Source: Minisyncoccota bacterium
GTDB lineage: Bacteria > Patescibacteriota > Minisyncoccia > Phycocordibacterales > UBA9973
Assembly (NCBI GenBank): GCA_017984185.1
Contig: JAGNZX010000012.1
Location: forward strand, 1-11,622
Direction: 5' to 3'
Length of the DNA stretch: 11,622 nt
Position numbers and translations under genes: made by a program. The notes beneath the pieces were generated by a model. That model saw only the letters and a program-made list of their open reading frames with translations. It was not told the DNA's origin and did not search any database. Every line of letters begins with the position of its first letter. Position 1 is the first letter of the stretch. This document shows positions 6,779-11,622 of this stretch, piece after piece.

Positions 6779-7651
6779 TCAATTTTTGAGTAGTGGAGAG
6801 ATGTCCCCGATTTGGGTGAGTTCTAGTCTGTTTAACCGTGGAGACAAAATATCAACAACTTTTTTGATTTCAGTAACCCCCATATCAAGATCTTTAAAAT
6901 TGCTAAACCTTTTGTTTGTATAAACAACGAGTTCACCATCTACAAATTCCATATCGTAATTACATTTTAAATCAATTAGCAAGGAAAAAACTTCCGGAGT
7001 AAAAATTTCAAGTACCTCTATTTCGTATTCTTTTGGAGCATATAATTTAAATTTCTTTTCAAATTCTCTCGGGACAGAAATTTTTGCAAGACTTGAAAAA
7101 ACCGCAGGGGTATTTGAGTACCAATCATTTTTATAATTCAAATAAATATGCGGGAATGTTCCGGTAAATTTTATCTCAAACACAGTAAATGAATAAGTTG
7201 CCTTATTTTTTCCACTACCAATTTCGTATGCATATTCGAAAATATGGAAAGGTTGGTTGTTGTGCACACCTTTTATTCCATGCTGTGTATCTAGGGTTGG
7301 ACGACCCGTCTTGAAAAGAAGGGCTTTTTCTCCTGTTATTTTTTTGCGTGATGTATATTCCCAATTATATTTTAAAGCCAGTTGCTTCCAAAAAGCCTCA
7401 CGAACTACCGCATAGATTGCACCAATAAAGAGAAAAAGAATTATCCAAGGCAAGATTATGATAATAAAACCAAAATCTGAGGAAGCAAATTTGGATGGTA
7501 AAAATTTTATGAATATGCCACTCCAAGTCAAAGAAAACAAAGTTCCTTGAATTATTTTCGCGTATTCTTTTTTGAGAGCTTGGGTAAAAGCTTTTTTTGT
7601 ATCAAGCACTTCCATATTTTGGCTAGGAGGCACCACTGAAACATCTTTCAT
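6779..7651 (-). CDS. Hypothetical membrane protein, DUF3137-like
   Basis: This protein has 290 residues from the ATG at 7651. A GTG at 7666 would add five residues and overlap the NYN gene by 11 nt. The ATG is preferred because a GGTGG run precedes it, but the choice is uncertain. Residues 1-34 are polar. A first hydrophobic stretch spans about 35-50 and a strong membrane helix about 60-83. The large C-terminal soluble part starts with FWKQLALKYNWEYTS. It continues through HGIKGVHNNQPFHIFEYAYE, a TYSFTVFEIKF strand and a KLYAPKEYEIEVLEIFTPEV block. This order resembles the DUF3137-type proteins common in CPR genomes, as judged from memory rather than a search. The biochemical role is unknown. 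Position directly behind the NYN gene and before pnp suggests a link to RNA metabolism at the membrane, which is speculative. Confidence 0.75.
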   Translation of the reverse strand: MKDVSVVPPSQNMEVLDTKKAFTQALKKEYAKIIQGTLFSLTWSGIFIKFLPSKFASSDFGFIIIILPWIILFLFIGAIYAVVREAFWKQLALKYNWEYTSRKKITGEKALLFKTGRPTLDTQHGIKGVHNNQPFHIFEYAYEIGSGKNKATYSFTVFEIKFTGTFPHIYLNYKNDWYSNTPAVFSSLAKISVPREFEKKFKLYAPKEYEIEVLEIFTPEVFSLLIDLKCNYDMEFVDGELVVYTNKRFSNFKDLDMGVTEIKKVVDILSPRLNRLELTQIGDISPLLKN

Positions 7652-7655
7652 ATTT

Positions 7656-8165
7656 TTATTTTCCACCCATTAGGTATTTACGAGGATTGTCGGAGAGGTC
7701 GACAAAGTCGTCGACGGCTTCGCGAAGCTTGCCAGATGTGGATTTACCAAAAGAAACGACTTCCACTTGCACACCATTTGTTTGTAAATATTCTACGAGA
7801 GGTACGAAGTCCCCATCTCCAGAAACTATAACTACAGAATCCAATCGTGTGGCCATTTTAATTGCATCCACAGCTATGCCGACATCCCAATCCCCTTTTT
7901 TGGCTCCTCCAGCAAAAATCTGCAAGTCTTTAGTTTTAGTTTCGATACCTAATTTCTCGAGAGCTTCAAAAAAGTTTTTTTCATCTCCTGCTTCAGTGGT
8001 GATGACATAAGCCACGGCGCGGACGAGCTTGCGTCCAGCTACGGCATCTTTTAAAACTGCACCAAAATTTACTCGGGCTTGATATAAATTGCGGGCTGAA
8101 TGATATAGATTTTGTGTATCGATAAAAACCCCAACCCTTTGTTCTTTGTGTTTAATAACTGTCAT
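7656..8165 (-). CDS. NYN (PIN-like) domain protein, LabA/DUF88 family
   Basis: This is a 169-residue single-domain protein. The N-terminal VGVFIDTQNLYHSARN carries Asp16 and Asn19 of the NYN signature. DWDVGIAVDAIKMA (Asp94, Asp100) and VIVSGDGDFVPLVEYL (Asp117, Asp119) supply the remaining acidic residues, so the predicted metal-binding site is complete. NYN domains are related to PIN nucleases, and many are metal-dependent RNases. The specific substrate is not known, and some LabA-like members act in regulation. The C-terminus (KLREAVDDFVDLSDNPRKYL) is the usual end of the family, with no extra domain. The ATG at 8165 follows a U-rich leader with no Shine-Dalgarno sequence. The gene lies between rpsO and pnp, so an RNA-related nuclease sits in an RNA-processing and translation cluster. 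The stop overlaps the alternative GTG start of the next gene. Confidence 0.9.
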   Translation of the reverse strand: MTVIKHKEQRVGVFIDTQNLYHSARNLYQARVNFGAVLKDAVAGRKLVRAVAYVITTEAGDEKNFFEALEKLGIETKTKDLQIFAGGAKKGDWDVGIAVDAIKMATRLDSVVIVSGDGDFVPLVEYLQTNGVQVEVVSFGKSTSGKLREAVDDFVDLSDNPRKYLMGGK

Positions 8166-8177
8166 GTATGTAAAAAA

Positions 8178-8195
8178 ATATTAAAAATATTAAAA
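8178..8195. repeat. Two tandem 9-nt AT repeats in the NYN leader
   Basis: ATATTAAAA occurs twice in direct tandem (8178-8186 and 8187-8195), followed toward the gene by another A/T run. Read on the minus strand this makes a U-rich leader upstream of the NYN start codon. Such U-rich tracts can aid ribosome binding where Shine-Dalgarno sequences are absent; it may also be simple AT-rich sequence. Confidence 0.4.
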
Positions 8196-8210
8196 GTTCA
8201 ACCTATGTAT

Positions 8211-8219
8211 ATTATATCA
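8211..8219 (-). promoter_or_regulatory. Extended -10 promoter element for the NYN gene
   Basis: The minus strand reads TGATATAAT, a perfect extended -10 (TG at 8219-8218, TATAAT at 8216-8211). It lies in the 67-nt gap between rpsO and the NYN gene. A weak -35 (TTGGTC at 8241-8236) overlaps the last codons of rpsO with a 19-nt spacer. Transcription would begin about 40 nt before the NYN ATG, so this message would have a leader, unlike the leaderless-type starts nearby. Confidence 0.5.
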
Positions 8220-8232
8220 GAAACAGGAGAGA

Positions 8233-8496
8233 TTAGACCAAGTCCATCTTCTTTACGAGAGCGTTGTAACGAGTCTTGTTTTTTCGTTCCAAATATTTCA
8301 AATGAGTGCGTCGGTCAGCAACCATCTTGATTAGACCTCGGCGAGAGTGATTGTCTTTCTTGTGTTTCTTTAAATGTTTAGCTAATTCGTCTATTTGAGT
8401 AGACAAAACAGCTACCTGCACCTCTGGAGAGCCTGTATCTTTGTCGTGAATTTGATTTTTCTTGATAACTGCCTGTTTTTTCTTTGTAGCTAACAT
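8233..8496 (-). CDS. rpsO: 30S ribosomal protein S15
   Basis: This is an 87-residue S15, matching the usual ~89 residues. S15 binds 16S rRNA in the platform of the small subunit early in assembly. Family features are visible: the HDKDTGSPEVQVAVLS segment, the helix TQIDELAKHLKKHKKDNHSRRGL, and VADRRTHLKYLERKN in the C-terminal helices with the RNA-contacting His/Arg/Asp cluster. The ATG at 8496 is chosen; a TTG two codons earlier (8502) is unlikely because it lies at the predicted promoter/start-site boundary. The gene leads the minus-strand cluster that contains pnp further downstream, an ancient bacterial pairing here separated by two other genes. The upstream -10 element ends 7 nt before the ATG, so the mRNA is probably leaderless. 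No terminator is visible after the gene. Confidence 0.97.
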   Translation of the reverse strand: MLATKKKQAVIKKNQIHDKDTGSPEVQVAVLSTQIDELAKHLKKHKKDNHSRRGLIKMVADRRTHLKYLERKNKTRYNALVKKMDLV

Positions 8497-8503
8497 ACCC
8501 AAT

Positions 8504-8532
8504 ATACTAGCATAAAAGCCTTAAAATTGCAA
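8504..8532 (-). promoter_or_regulatory. Promoter of rpsO, leaderless type
   Basis: On the minus strand TTGCAA (8532-8527) and TAGTAT (8509-8504) are separated by 17 nt. The -10 is preceded by TGC, giving the extended form TGCTAGTAT. Only 7 nt separate the -10 from the ATG at 8496, so transcription should begin at or one base before the start codon. Confidence 0.6.
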
Positions 8533-8563
8533 GCCCCCTATTTATGTAGGTGTGTCGCATTCA

Positions 8564-8579
8564 CCCCGCCACGGCGGGG
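8564..8579. repeat. GC-rich short palindrome upstream of the recombinase
   Basis: CCCCGC (8564-8569) and GCGGGG (8574-8579) form a 6-bp all-GC stem around CACG (7 bp if the loop is only AC). It lies in the 108-nt gap between the divergent rpsO and recombinase genes, where the -35 of the recombinase promoter would be. It stands out sharply from the AT-rich surroundings. No T-run follows on either strand, so it is not a terminator. It may be a REP-like repeat unit or a protein-binding operator. Confidence 0.5.
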
Positions 8580-8588
8580 CAAGATATC

Positions 8589-8597
8589 TGCTATAAT
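8589..8597 (+). promoter_or_regulatory. Extended -10 promoter of the recombinase, leaderless type
   Basis: TGCTATAAT (TG at 8589-8590, TATAAT at 8592-8597) is a perfect extended -10. No recognisable -35 is present, because the GC palindrome occupies that place. The -10 ends 7 nt before the ATG at 8605, which predicts a leaderless transcript and also fixes the start codon. Confidence 0.6.
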
Positions 8598-8604
8598 ACC
8601 CATT

Positions 8605-9579
8605 ATGGCCTCGCTAAAAACTCTTAAAACTCAATTTTTGGAATATATTGAGATCGAAAAAGGACGCTCGCTCAATACTATTGAAAACTATGATCGTTAT
8701 TTGTCACGTTTTTTGGGTTTTTTGAAAAAAGACGACCCGCAAGATATCACCGACGACTCAGTTCGCGAATTTCGTTTGTGGCTCAATCGTCAGTCGAACT
8801 TGCCCTGGAAAACTTTGCAAGGAAGTTCTGGAGTTACTAAAAATAACAATATCGATAAAACTCTTTCTAAAAAGACGCAAAATTATTATTTGATAGCCTT
8901 GCGAGCTTTTTTGAAATATCTCGCTCGTCGCGAAGTAAAGTCTTTGCCGGCTGAACGTATCGAGCTCGCCAAAATTTCTGAACGCACCCTCGACTTGATC
9001 ACTAGCGATGAATTGACTCGCCTCTTAAATTCTCCAAATGGTAGTGATTTAAAATCTTTGCGGGATAAAGCCATACTTGAGCTTTTGTTTTCGACCGGAC
9101 TCCGCGTGACCGAGCTTTGTGCCCTACCCCGAGATATGAATATTGAAGCCGATGAACTCTCGGTACGAGGTAAAGGCGGAAAAGTACGCGTGGTTTTTAT
9201 TTCACCAGAAGCACGAACTGCGGTGAAAAATTATTTAGCCAAGCGGGCCGATATGGAAGACGCACTCTTTGTGCGAGTTGATCGCGAAAGTAGCAAAGAC
9301 AAAGGAAACAAAAGAGAAATCAGGGAAAATAGTGCGCTAAATAGGCACTCAATCGAAAGAATTGTCAGATATTATGCTGCCAAATCCAGCATGTCGAAAA
9401 AAGTGACTCCGCATACCATCCGGCACTCTTTTGCCACAGACCTGCTCGGCAACGGTGCAGATATTCGCTCTGTCCAAGCCCTGCTCGGTCATGCTAGTAT
9501 TGTAACAACTCAGATTTATACCCACGTCACCGACAAACATTTAAAAGAGATTCATAAAAAGTTTCACAATCGCAAGTAG
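8605..9579 (+). CDS. Tyrosine recombinase/integrase, Xer-like
   Basis: This protein has 324 residues from the ATG at 8605. An open frame reaches back to a TTG at 8527, but it crosses the GC palindrome and the promoter, so that extension is rejected. The N-terminal SAM-like core-binding domain (about residues 1-115) starts with TLKTQFLEYIEIEKGRSLNT and carries a polar insert before TQNYYLIALRAFLKYLARR. The catalytic domain has the full set: Arg167 (STGLRVTEL), Lys190 (GKGGK), His270 and Arg273 (HTIRHSFAT), His296 (LLGHAS) and nucleophile Tyr305 (QIYTHV). An extra basic loop precedes NRHSIERIVR. A single Xer-like recombinase is common in CPR genomes and most likely resolves chromosome dimers at a dif site; no classical dif was found here. 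Phage or mobile-element integrase is the alternative, but no other mobile genes are present. The gene is flanked by a GC palindrome upstream and a long inverted repeat immediately after its stop codon. Confidence 0.93.
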   Translation: MASLKTLKTQFLEYIEIEKGRSLNTIENYDRYLSRFLGFLKKDDPQDITDDSVREFRLWLNRQSNLPWKTLQGSSGVTKNNNIDKTLSKKTQNYYLIALRAFLKYLARREVKSLPAERIELAKISERTLDLITSDELTRLLNSPNGSDLKSLRDKAILELLFSTGLRVTELCALPRDMNIEADELSVRGKGGKVRVVFISPEARTAVKNYLAKRADMEDALFVRVDRESSKDKGNKREIRENSALNRHSIERIVRYYAAKSSMSKKVTPHTIRHSFATDLLGNGADIRSVQALLGHASIVTTQIYTHVTDKHLKEIHKKFHNRK

Positions 9580-9690
9580 CAGACAAGAAAATAATATTTT
9601 ATCACCCCGCATAAAATTCTACTGAATTTTTGCTTGGACTTCGGCTCGTCAGCCTACGTAAGGGTTCTAAAACATTATTTTCCTATCTGC
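9579..9690. repeat. 112-bp element with 23-nt imperfect terminal inverted repeats
   Basis: The left arm is 9579-9601 and the right arm 9668-9690; 20 of 23 positions match as inverted repeats. The core GAAAATAAT (9587-9595) pairs perfectly with ATTATTTTC (9674-9682). The three mismatches are all transitions that become G-U pairs in minus-strand RNA, so a minus-strand transcript could form an unbroken 23-bp stem. The 66-nt interior holds a hairpin AAAATTC/GAATTTT (9613-9619 with 9624-9630, extendable by GCA/TGC past a bulged T) and a small hairpin GGCT/AGCC (9643-9654). The element starts at the last base of the recombinase stop codon and ends just before the xth -10. No coding potential and no clear target-site duplication were seen. 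MITE-like unit, structured RNA or recombinase-related site are all possible. Confidence 0.6.
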
Positions 9691-9691
9691 A

Positions 9692-9700
9692 TGCTAATAT
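9692..9700 (+). promoter_or_regulatory. Extended -10 promoter of xth, leaderless type
   Basis: TGCTAATAT (TG at 9692-9693, TAATAT at 9695-9700) ends 6 nt before the ATG at 9707. The position expected for a -35 falls inside the right arm of the inverted repeat and does not resemble TTGACA. A leaderless or nearly leaderless message is predicted. Confidence 0.5.
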
Positions 9701-9706
9701 AGATAT

Positions 9707-10474
9707 ATGAAAATAATTTCTTGGAACACAAATGGTTTGCGGGCCACAGCGAAACAAGGGCACTTCGAGCCACTTTTTAAAAAATACAAACCAGACATAC
9801 TTTGCTTACAGGAAACCAAGGTCGAGCCGGACCAACTTCCTGAAAATGTTCGCAATGTGGCAGGTTATCATTCATATTTTTCTCACCCTCAAGAAAAAAA
9901 AGGTTATAGCGGGGTGGCGATATACTCTAAAGAAAAACCGCGAGAAGTTTTTTATGGTATGGGTAACAAAGAATTGGATACCGAAGGCCGACTCATCGGC
10001 GCCAAGTTTAAGGACTACACGATAATCAATGGTTATTATCCAAACGGTGGACAAGGTCCGCACCGGCTTAAATATAAACTTGAATTCTATGAAGCTTTTT
10101 TAAAATTTATTATTAAACTTCGTAAAAATGGTGAGAACGTAATATTTTGTGGCGATATCAATACTGCCCACGAAGCGATCGACTTGGCTCGCCCCAAGGC
10201 CAATGAAGAGAACACTGGGTTCCTCCCTGTCGAGCGCGCTTGGATTACGAAAGTAATTCAAAATGATTTTATCGACGTCTGGCGACACTTGAACCCAAAT
10301 AAAAAAGACGTCTACACATATTGGGATCAAAAAACTCGATCACGAGATCGAAATGTTGGTTGGCGGATAGATTATTTTTTTGCTGATAAAAAACTCGTAC
10401 CAAAAATCAAAAAAGCTGAGATGCTTTCTGCATACCTAGGTTCCGACCATTGTCCAATTACACTTGAGTTTTAA
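9707..10474 (+). CDS. xth: Exodeoxyribonuclease III / AP endonuclease (Xth family)
   Basis: This 255-residue protein belongs to the EEP (exonuclease-endonuclease-phosphatase) fold. Such enzymes cut DNA 5' of abasic sites and remove 3'-blocking groups in base excision repair in the cytosol; many also have 3'-5' exonuclease activity. The catalytic motifs are in order: IISWNTNGLRA (Asn7), LCLQETK (Glu36), INGYYPNGG (Tyr110/Tyr111), FCGDINTAHEAIDL (Asp150, Asn152), TGFLPVERAW, WRIDYFF and LGSDHCPI (Asp247, His248). Length is close to that of E. coli ExoIII (268). The ATG at 9707 is preceded by an extended -10 only 6 nt away, and MKIISWN is the usual family start. The TMEM175-type gene follows after 20 nt but appears to have its own promoter overlapping the end of this gene's downstream gap. 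No mutation of key residues was seen. Confidence 0.96.
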   Translation: MKIISWNTNGLRATAKQGHFEPLFKKYKPDILCLQETKVEPDQLPENVRNVAGYHSYFSHPQEKKGYSGVAIYSKEKPREVFYGMGNKELDTEGRLIGAKFKDYTIINGYYPNGGQGPHRLKYKLEFYEAFLKFIIKLRKNGENVIFCGDINTAHEAIDLARPKANEENTGFLPVERAWITKVIQNDFIDVWRHLNPNKKDVYTYWDQKTRSRDRNVGWRIDYFFADKKLVPKIKKAEMLSAYLGSDHCPITLEF

Positions 10475-10478
10475 TTTG

Positions 10479-10487
10479 TGATACAAT
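10479..10487 (+). promoter_or_regulatory. Extended -10 promoter of the TMEM175-family gene, leaderless type
   Basis: TGATACAAT (TG at 10479-10480, TACAAT at 10482-10487) sits in the 20-nt gap after xth and ends 7 nt before the ATG at 10495. No good -35 is visible; TTACAC at 10458-10463 with an 18-nt spacer is weak. The arrangement repeats that of rpsO, the recombinase and xth. Confidence 0.5.
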
Positions 10488-10494
10488 TTAATAC

Positions 10495-11157
10495 ATGAAA
10501 CACACAAGATTGGACCAGCTTTCGGATGGAATATTTGCCATCGTGATGACTATTTTAGTTTTTGATATAAAGGTTCCGGCGATTTGGGGCTCTGTCGACA
10601 ACCTCGGCTTGTGGCTCGAATTAAAAAGTTTACTTCCTGTTTTCTTGTCTTATGTACTCTCTTTCTTCTTACTCTTCACTTATTGGCGCGCGCATCATTT
10701 TTTTGTTTCTATTTATGCCAAGAATGTCGACGCGATGCTCACCAATATCAACGCTTTGTTTTTTATGCTAGTCTCTCTCATACCCTTTTCCGCAAGTTTG
10801 CTCGGAGCTTTTAGTGAAAATCAATTGGCAGTTATTTTCTTTAGTATCCACACGACTTTGATTGGTCTCACTCTATATTGGATGCGTCGCTACGTCTTGT
10901 ATTCTCCAGCAATTCAAAACCCAGAAATCAGCCGTCGCGAAATTCGCGGGAGTACCATTCGCACCCTAGTCCCTGTATTTTTTGCCGTAGTCGCTGCAGT
11001 CTTGTCTTTCTATAGCACAGATCTTTCTCTTGTTCTCCTCACTTTCATTGTCCTCTTCAATCTTTCTTCTTCCAGCACCCGCCTATTTGAAAGCATGTTA
11101 AAATTTCTCCACAAACTTTTCTTTGGCGAAGATACCAAAGGCCATTTTGCAGACTAA
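10495..11157 (+). CDS. TMEM175 (DUF1211) family potassium channel-like protein
   Basis: This 220-residue integral membrane protein has about six hydrophobic helices, as in bacterial TMEM175 channels, which assemble as tetramers to make a K+-permeable pore. The diagnostic N-terminal motif is present as RLDQLSDGIFAIVMTILVFD, where helix 1 lines the pore in the family. Here LSDG replaces the usual FSDG. The following part contains SYVLSFFLLFTYWRAHHFF and a second hydrophobic pair (NALFFMLVSLIPFSASLLGAF). The basic stretch RRYVLYSP..EISRREIRGS forms a cytoplasmic loop before the last two helices. Codon use (many CTC, CTT, GTC) is clearly more GC-rich than in the permease at the left end, although both are membrane proteins. 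The stop overlaps the convergent regulator gene by 4 nt, so no terminator fits between them. Confidence 0.88.
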   Translation: MKHTRLDQLSDGIFAIVMTILVFDIKVPAIWGSVDNLGLWLELKSLLPVFLSYVLSFFLLFTYWRAHHFFVSIYAKNVDAMLTNINALFFMLVSLIPFSASLLGAFSENQLAVIFFSIHTTLIGLTLYWMRRYVLYSPAIQNPEISRREIRGSTIRTLVPVFFAVVAAVLSFYSTDLSLVLLTFIVLFNLSSSSTRLFESMLKFLHKLFFGEDTKGHFAD

Positions 11158-11622
11158 TTATTTTCTCGGTCAAGTCTTTTGGCTTCAGCCCAAGCTAGTT
11201 CGTATATTTTTTTCATAGCGTCAGCTATCTCGTGTGATTCGATGATGATGCCAAGCTTTTCTCGCCACGATGCAATCATTACTTTATCGTCATAGATATT
11301 TATTTCTGGAGAAAAATTAAATTTGTCTTTGGGAACCAAGGCGGATTCACGCAATTCATCTTTATCAGATTTTTTTCGATCTAGCCCCGCCTCATTGTTT
11401 GGGATAATCGCCCTGATAGCGATGCCTTTTTCCGATCTTCTTTTGTAGTATTCTGGAAAATAGCCAGGTAAACCCGAATGCATGTCACCCACACTAGCAT
11501 AAGCCCGGATTGGTTCTCTGGAAGTCAGGGTGTCTTCGTATACTTTCTCCATACCCTCTCGCCCTTCGTAAAACATTACCTTGGGCCGACTGCCGACATT
11601 GTGAATTGATTTGAGTTGAGGT
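11154..11622 (-). CDS. TrmB-like transcriptional regulator, C-terminal part (5' partial)
   Basis: The minus-strand frame stays open to the end of the window. An internal ATG at 11576 is not the start, because 15 further in-frame codons upstream (QLKSIHNVGSRPKVMFYEG) continue the same domain. About 155 residues are visible. The pattern is KVMFYEGREGMEKVYEDTL, then SVGDMHSGLPGYFPEYYKRR, IAIRAIIPNNEAG and EINIYDDKVMIASWREKLG, ending IIIESHEIADAMKKIYELAW. It resembles the effector-binding C-terminal region of TrmB-family regulators, whose winged-helix DNA-binding domain would lie upstream, outside this window. The DNA-binding half therefore cannot be confirmed here. The ligand and target genes cannot be inferred. 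The gene converges on and overlaps the TMEM175-type gene by 4 nt. Confidence 0.72.
   Translation of the reverse strand, partial: PQLKSIHNVGSRPKVMFYEGREGMEKVYEDTLTSREPIRAYASVGDMHSGLPGYFPEYYKRRSEKGIAIRAIIPNNEAGLDRKKSDKDELRESALVPKDKFNFSPEINIYDDKVMIASWREKLGIIIESHEIADAMKKIYELAWAEAKRLDRENN

Noticed and set aside
8527..8604. 26-residue N-terminal extension of the recombinase from a TTG start
   Set aside because: It would be translated across the GC palindrome and the extended -10. The sequence is not recombinase-like, and the family start fits the ATG at 8605.
8561..9610. TCACCCCGC direct repeat on both sides of the recombinase (8561-8569 and 9602-9610), possible attachment or target-site duplication
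   Set aside because: Nine bases between two gaps of over 100 nt can match by chance, the copies do not extend further, and no cargo or mobile-element boundary supports it.
9609..9633. Intrinsic terminator for the recombinase (AAAATTC/GAATTTT hairpin)
   Set aside because: The stem is almost all A-T and its T-run is part of the stem rather than after it, so it does not meet the usual pattern; it is recorded as part of the inverted-repeat element.
1..11622. Alternative genetic code with UGA as glycine (as in Gracilibacteria and Absconditabacteria)
   Set aside because: All long frames are complete without in-frame TGA, and TGA serves as the stop of the membrane-protein gene ending at 6779.

Overview
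The window looks like a chromosomal segment of a Candidate Phyla Radiation (Patescibacteria) bacterium, probably Parcubacteria-like. This is inferred from protein style: a Xer-type recombinase with a long polar insert, a histidine kinase with a multi-pass N-terminal sensor and a variant His box, and several single-pass or double-pass membrane proteins of unknown function. Other hints are the low GC content, genes packed head-to-tail with small overlaps, and almost no Shine-Dalgarno sequences. The standard bacterial code fits: TAA, TAG and TGA all act as stops, and there is no sign of UGA recoding. No rRNA, tRNA, CRISPR array or insertion sequence was seen.

Layout. Positions 1-3607 (+) form a compact AT-rich run. 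It holds an EamA-family permease cut by the window start, an unrecognised soluble protein, a small membrane-anchored six-cysteine protein overlapping it by 41 nt, and an orphan membrane histidine kinase. It converges, with 3 nt between stop codons, on a minus-strand cluster (8496 down to 3611). In transcription order that cluster is rpsO (S15), a NYN/LabA-like nuclease-domain protein, a two-segment membrane protein of DUF3137-like appearance, pnp (PNPase), and a single-pass membrane protein whose start overlaps the end of pnp. This is the classical rpsO-pnp neighbourhood with two extra genes inserted and one appended. From 8605 to 11157 (+) come a tyrosine recombinase with a complete catalytic set, an exonuclease III-type AP endonuclease and a TMEM175-family channel. 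At the right edge a minus-strand TrmB-like regulator runs out of the window and overlaps the channel gene by 4 nt.

The strongest unexpected signal is regulatory. Four genes that begin transcription units (rpsO, the recombinase, xth and the TMEM175 gene) each carry an extended -10 element of the form TGnTANNNT ending only 6-7 nt before the start ATG. Their mRNAs should therefore be leaderless or nearly so. Two genes inside the rpsO-pnp cluster (NYN and pnp) have similar -10 elements placed much further upstream and would have real leaders; the one for pnp is over 100 nt.

The second unusual structure is a 112-bp element between the recombinase and xth. It has 23-nt imperfect terminal inverted repeats, and all three mismatches become G-U pairs in minus-strand RNA. 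It could be a MITE-like unit, a structured RNA or a recombinase-related site. No intergenic stretch exceeds 300 bases, and clear intrinsic terminators are not visible anywhere.
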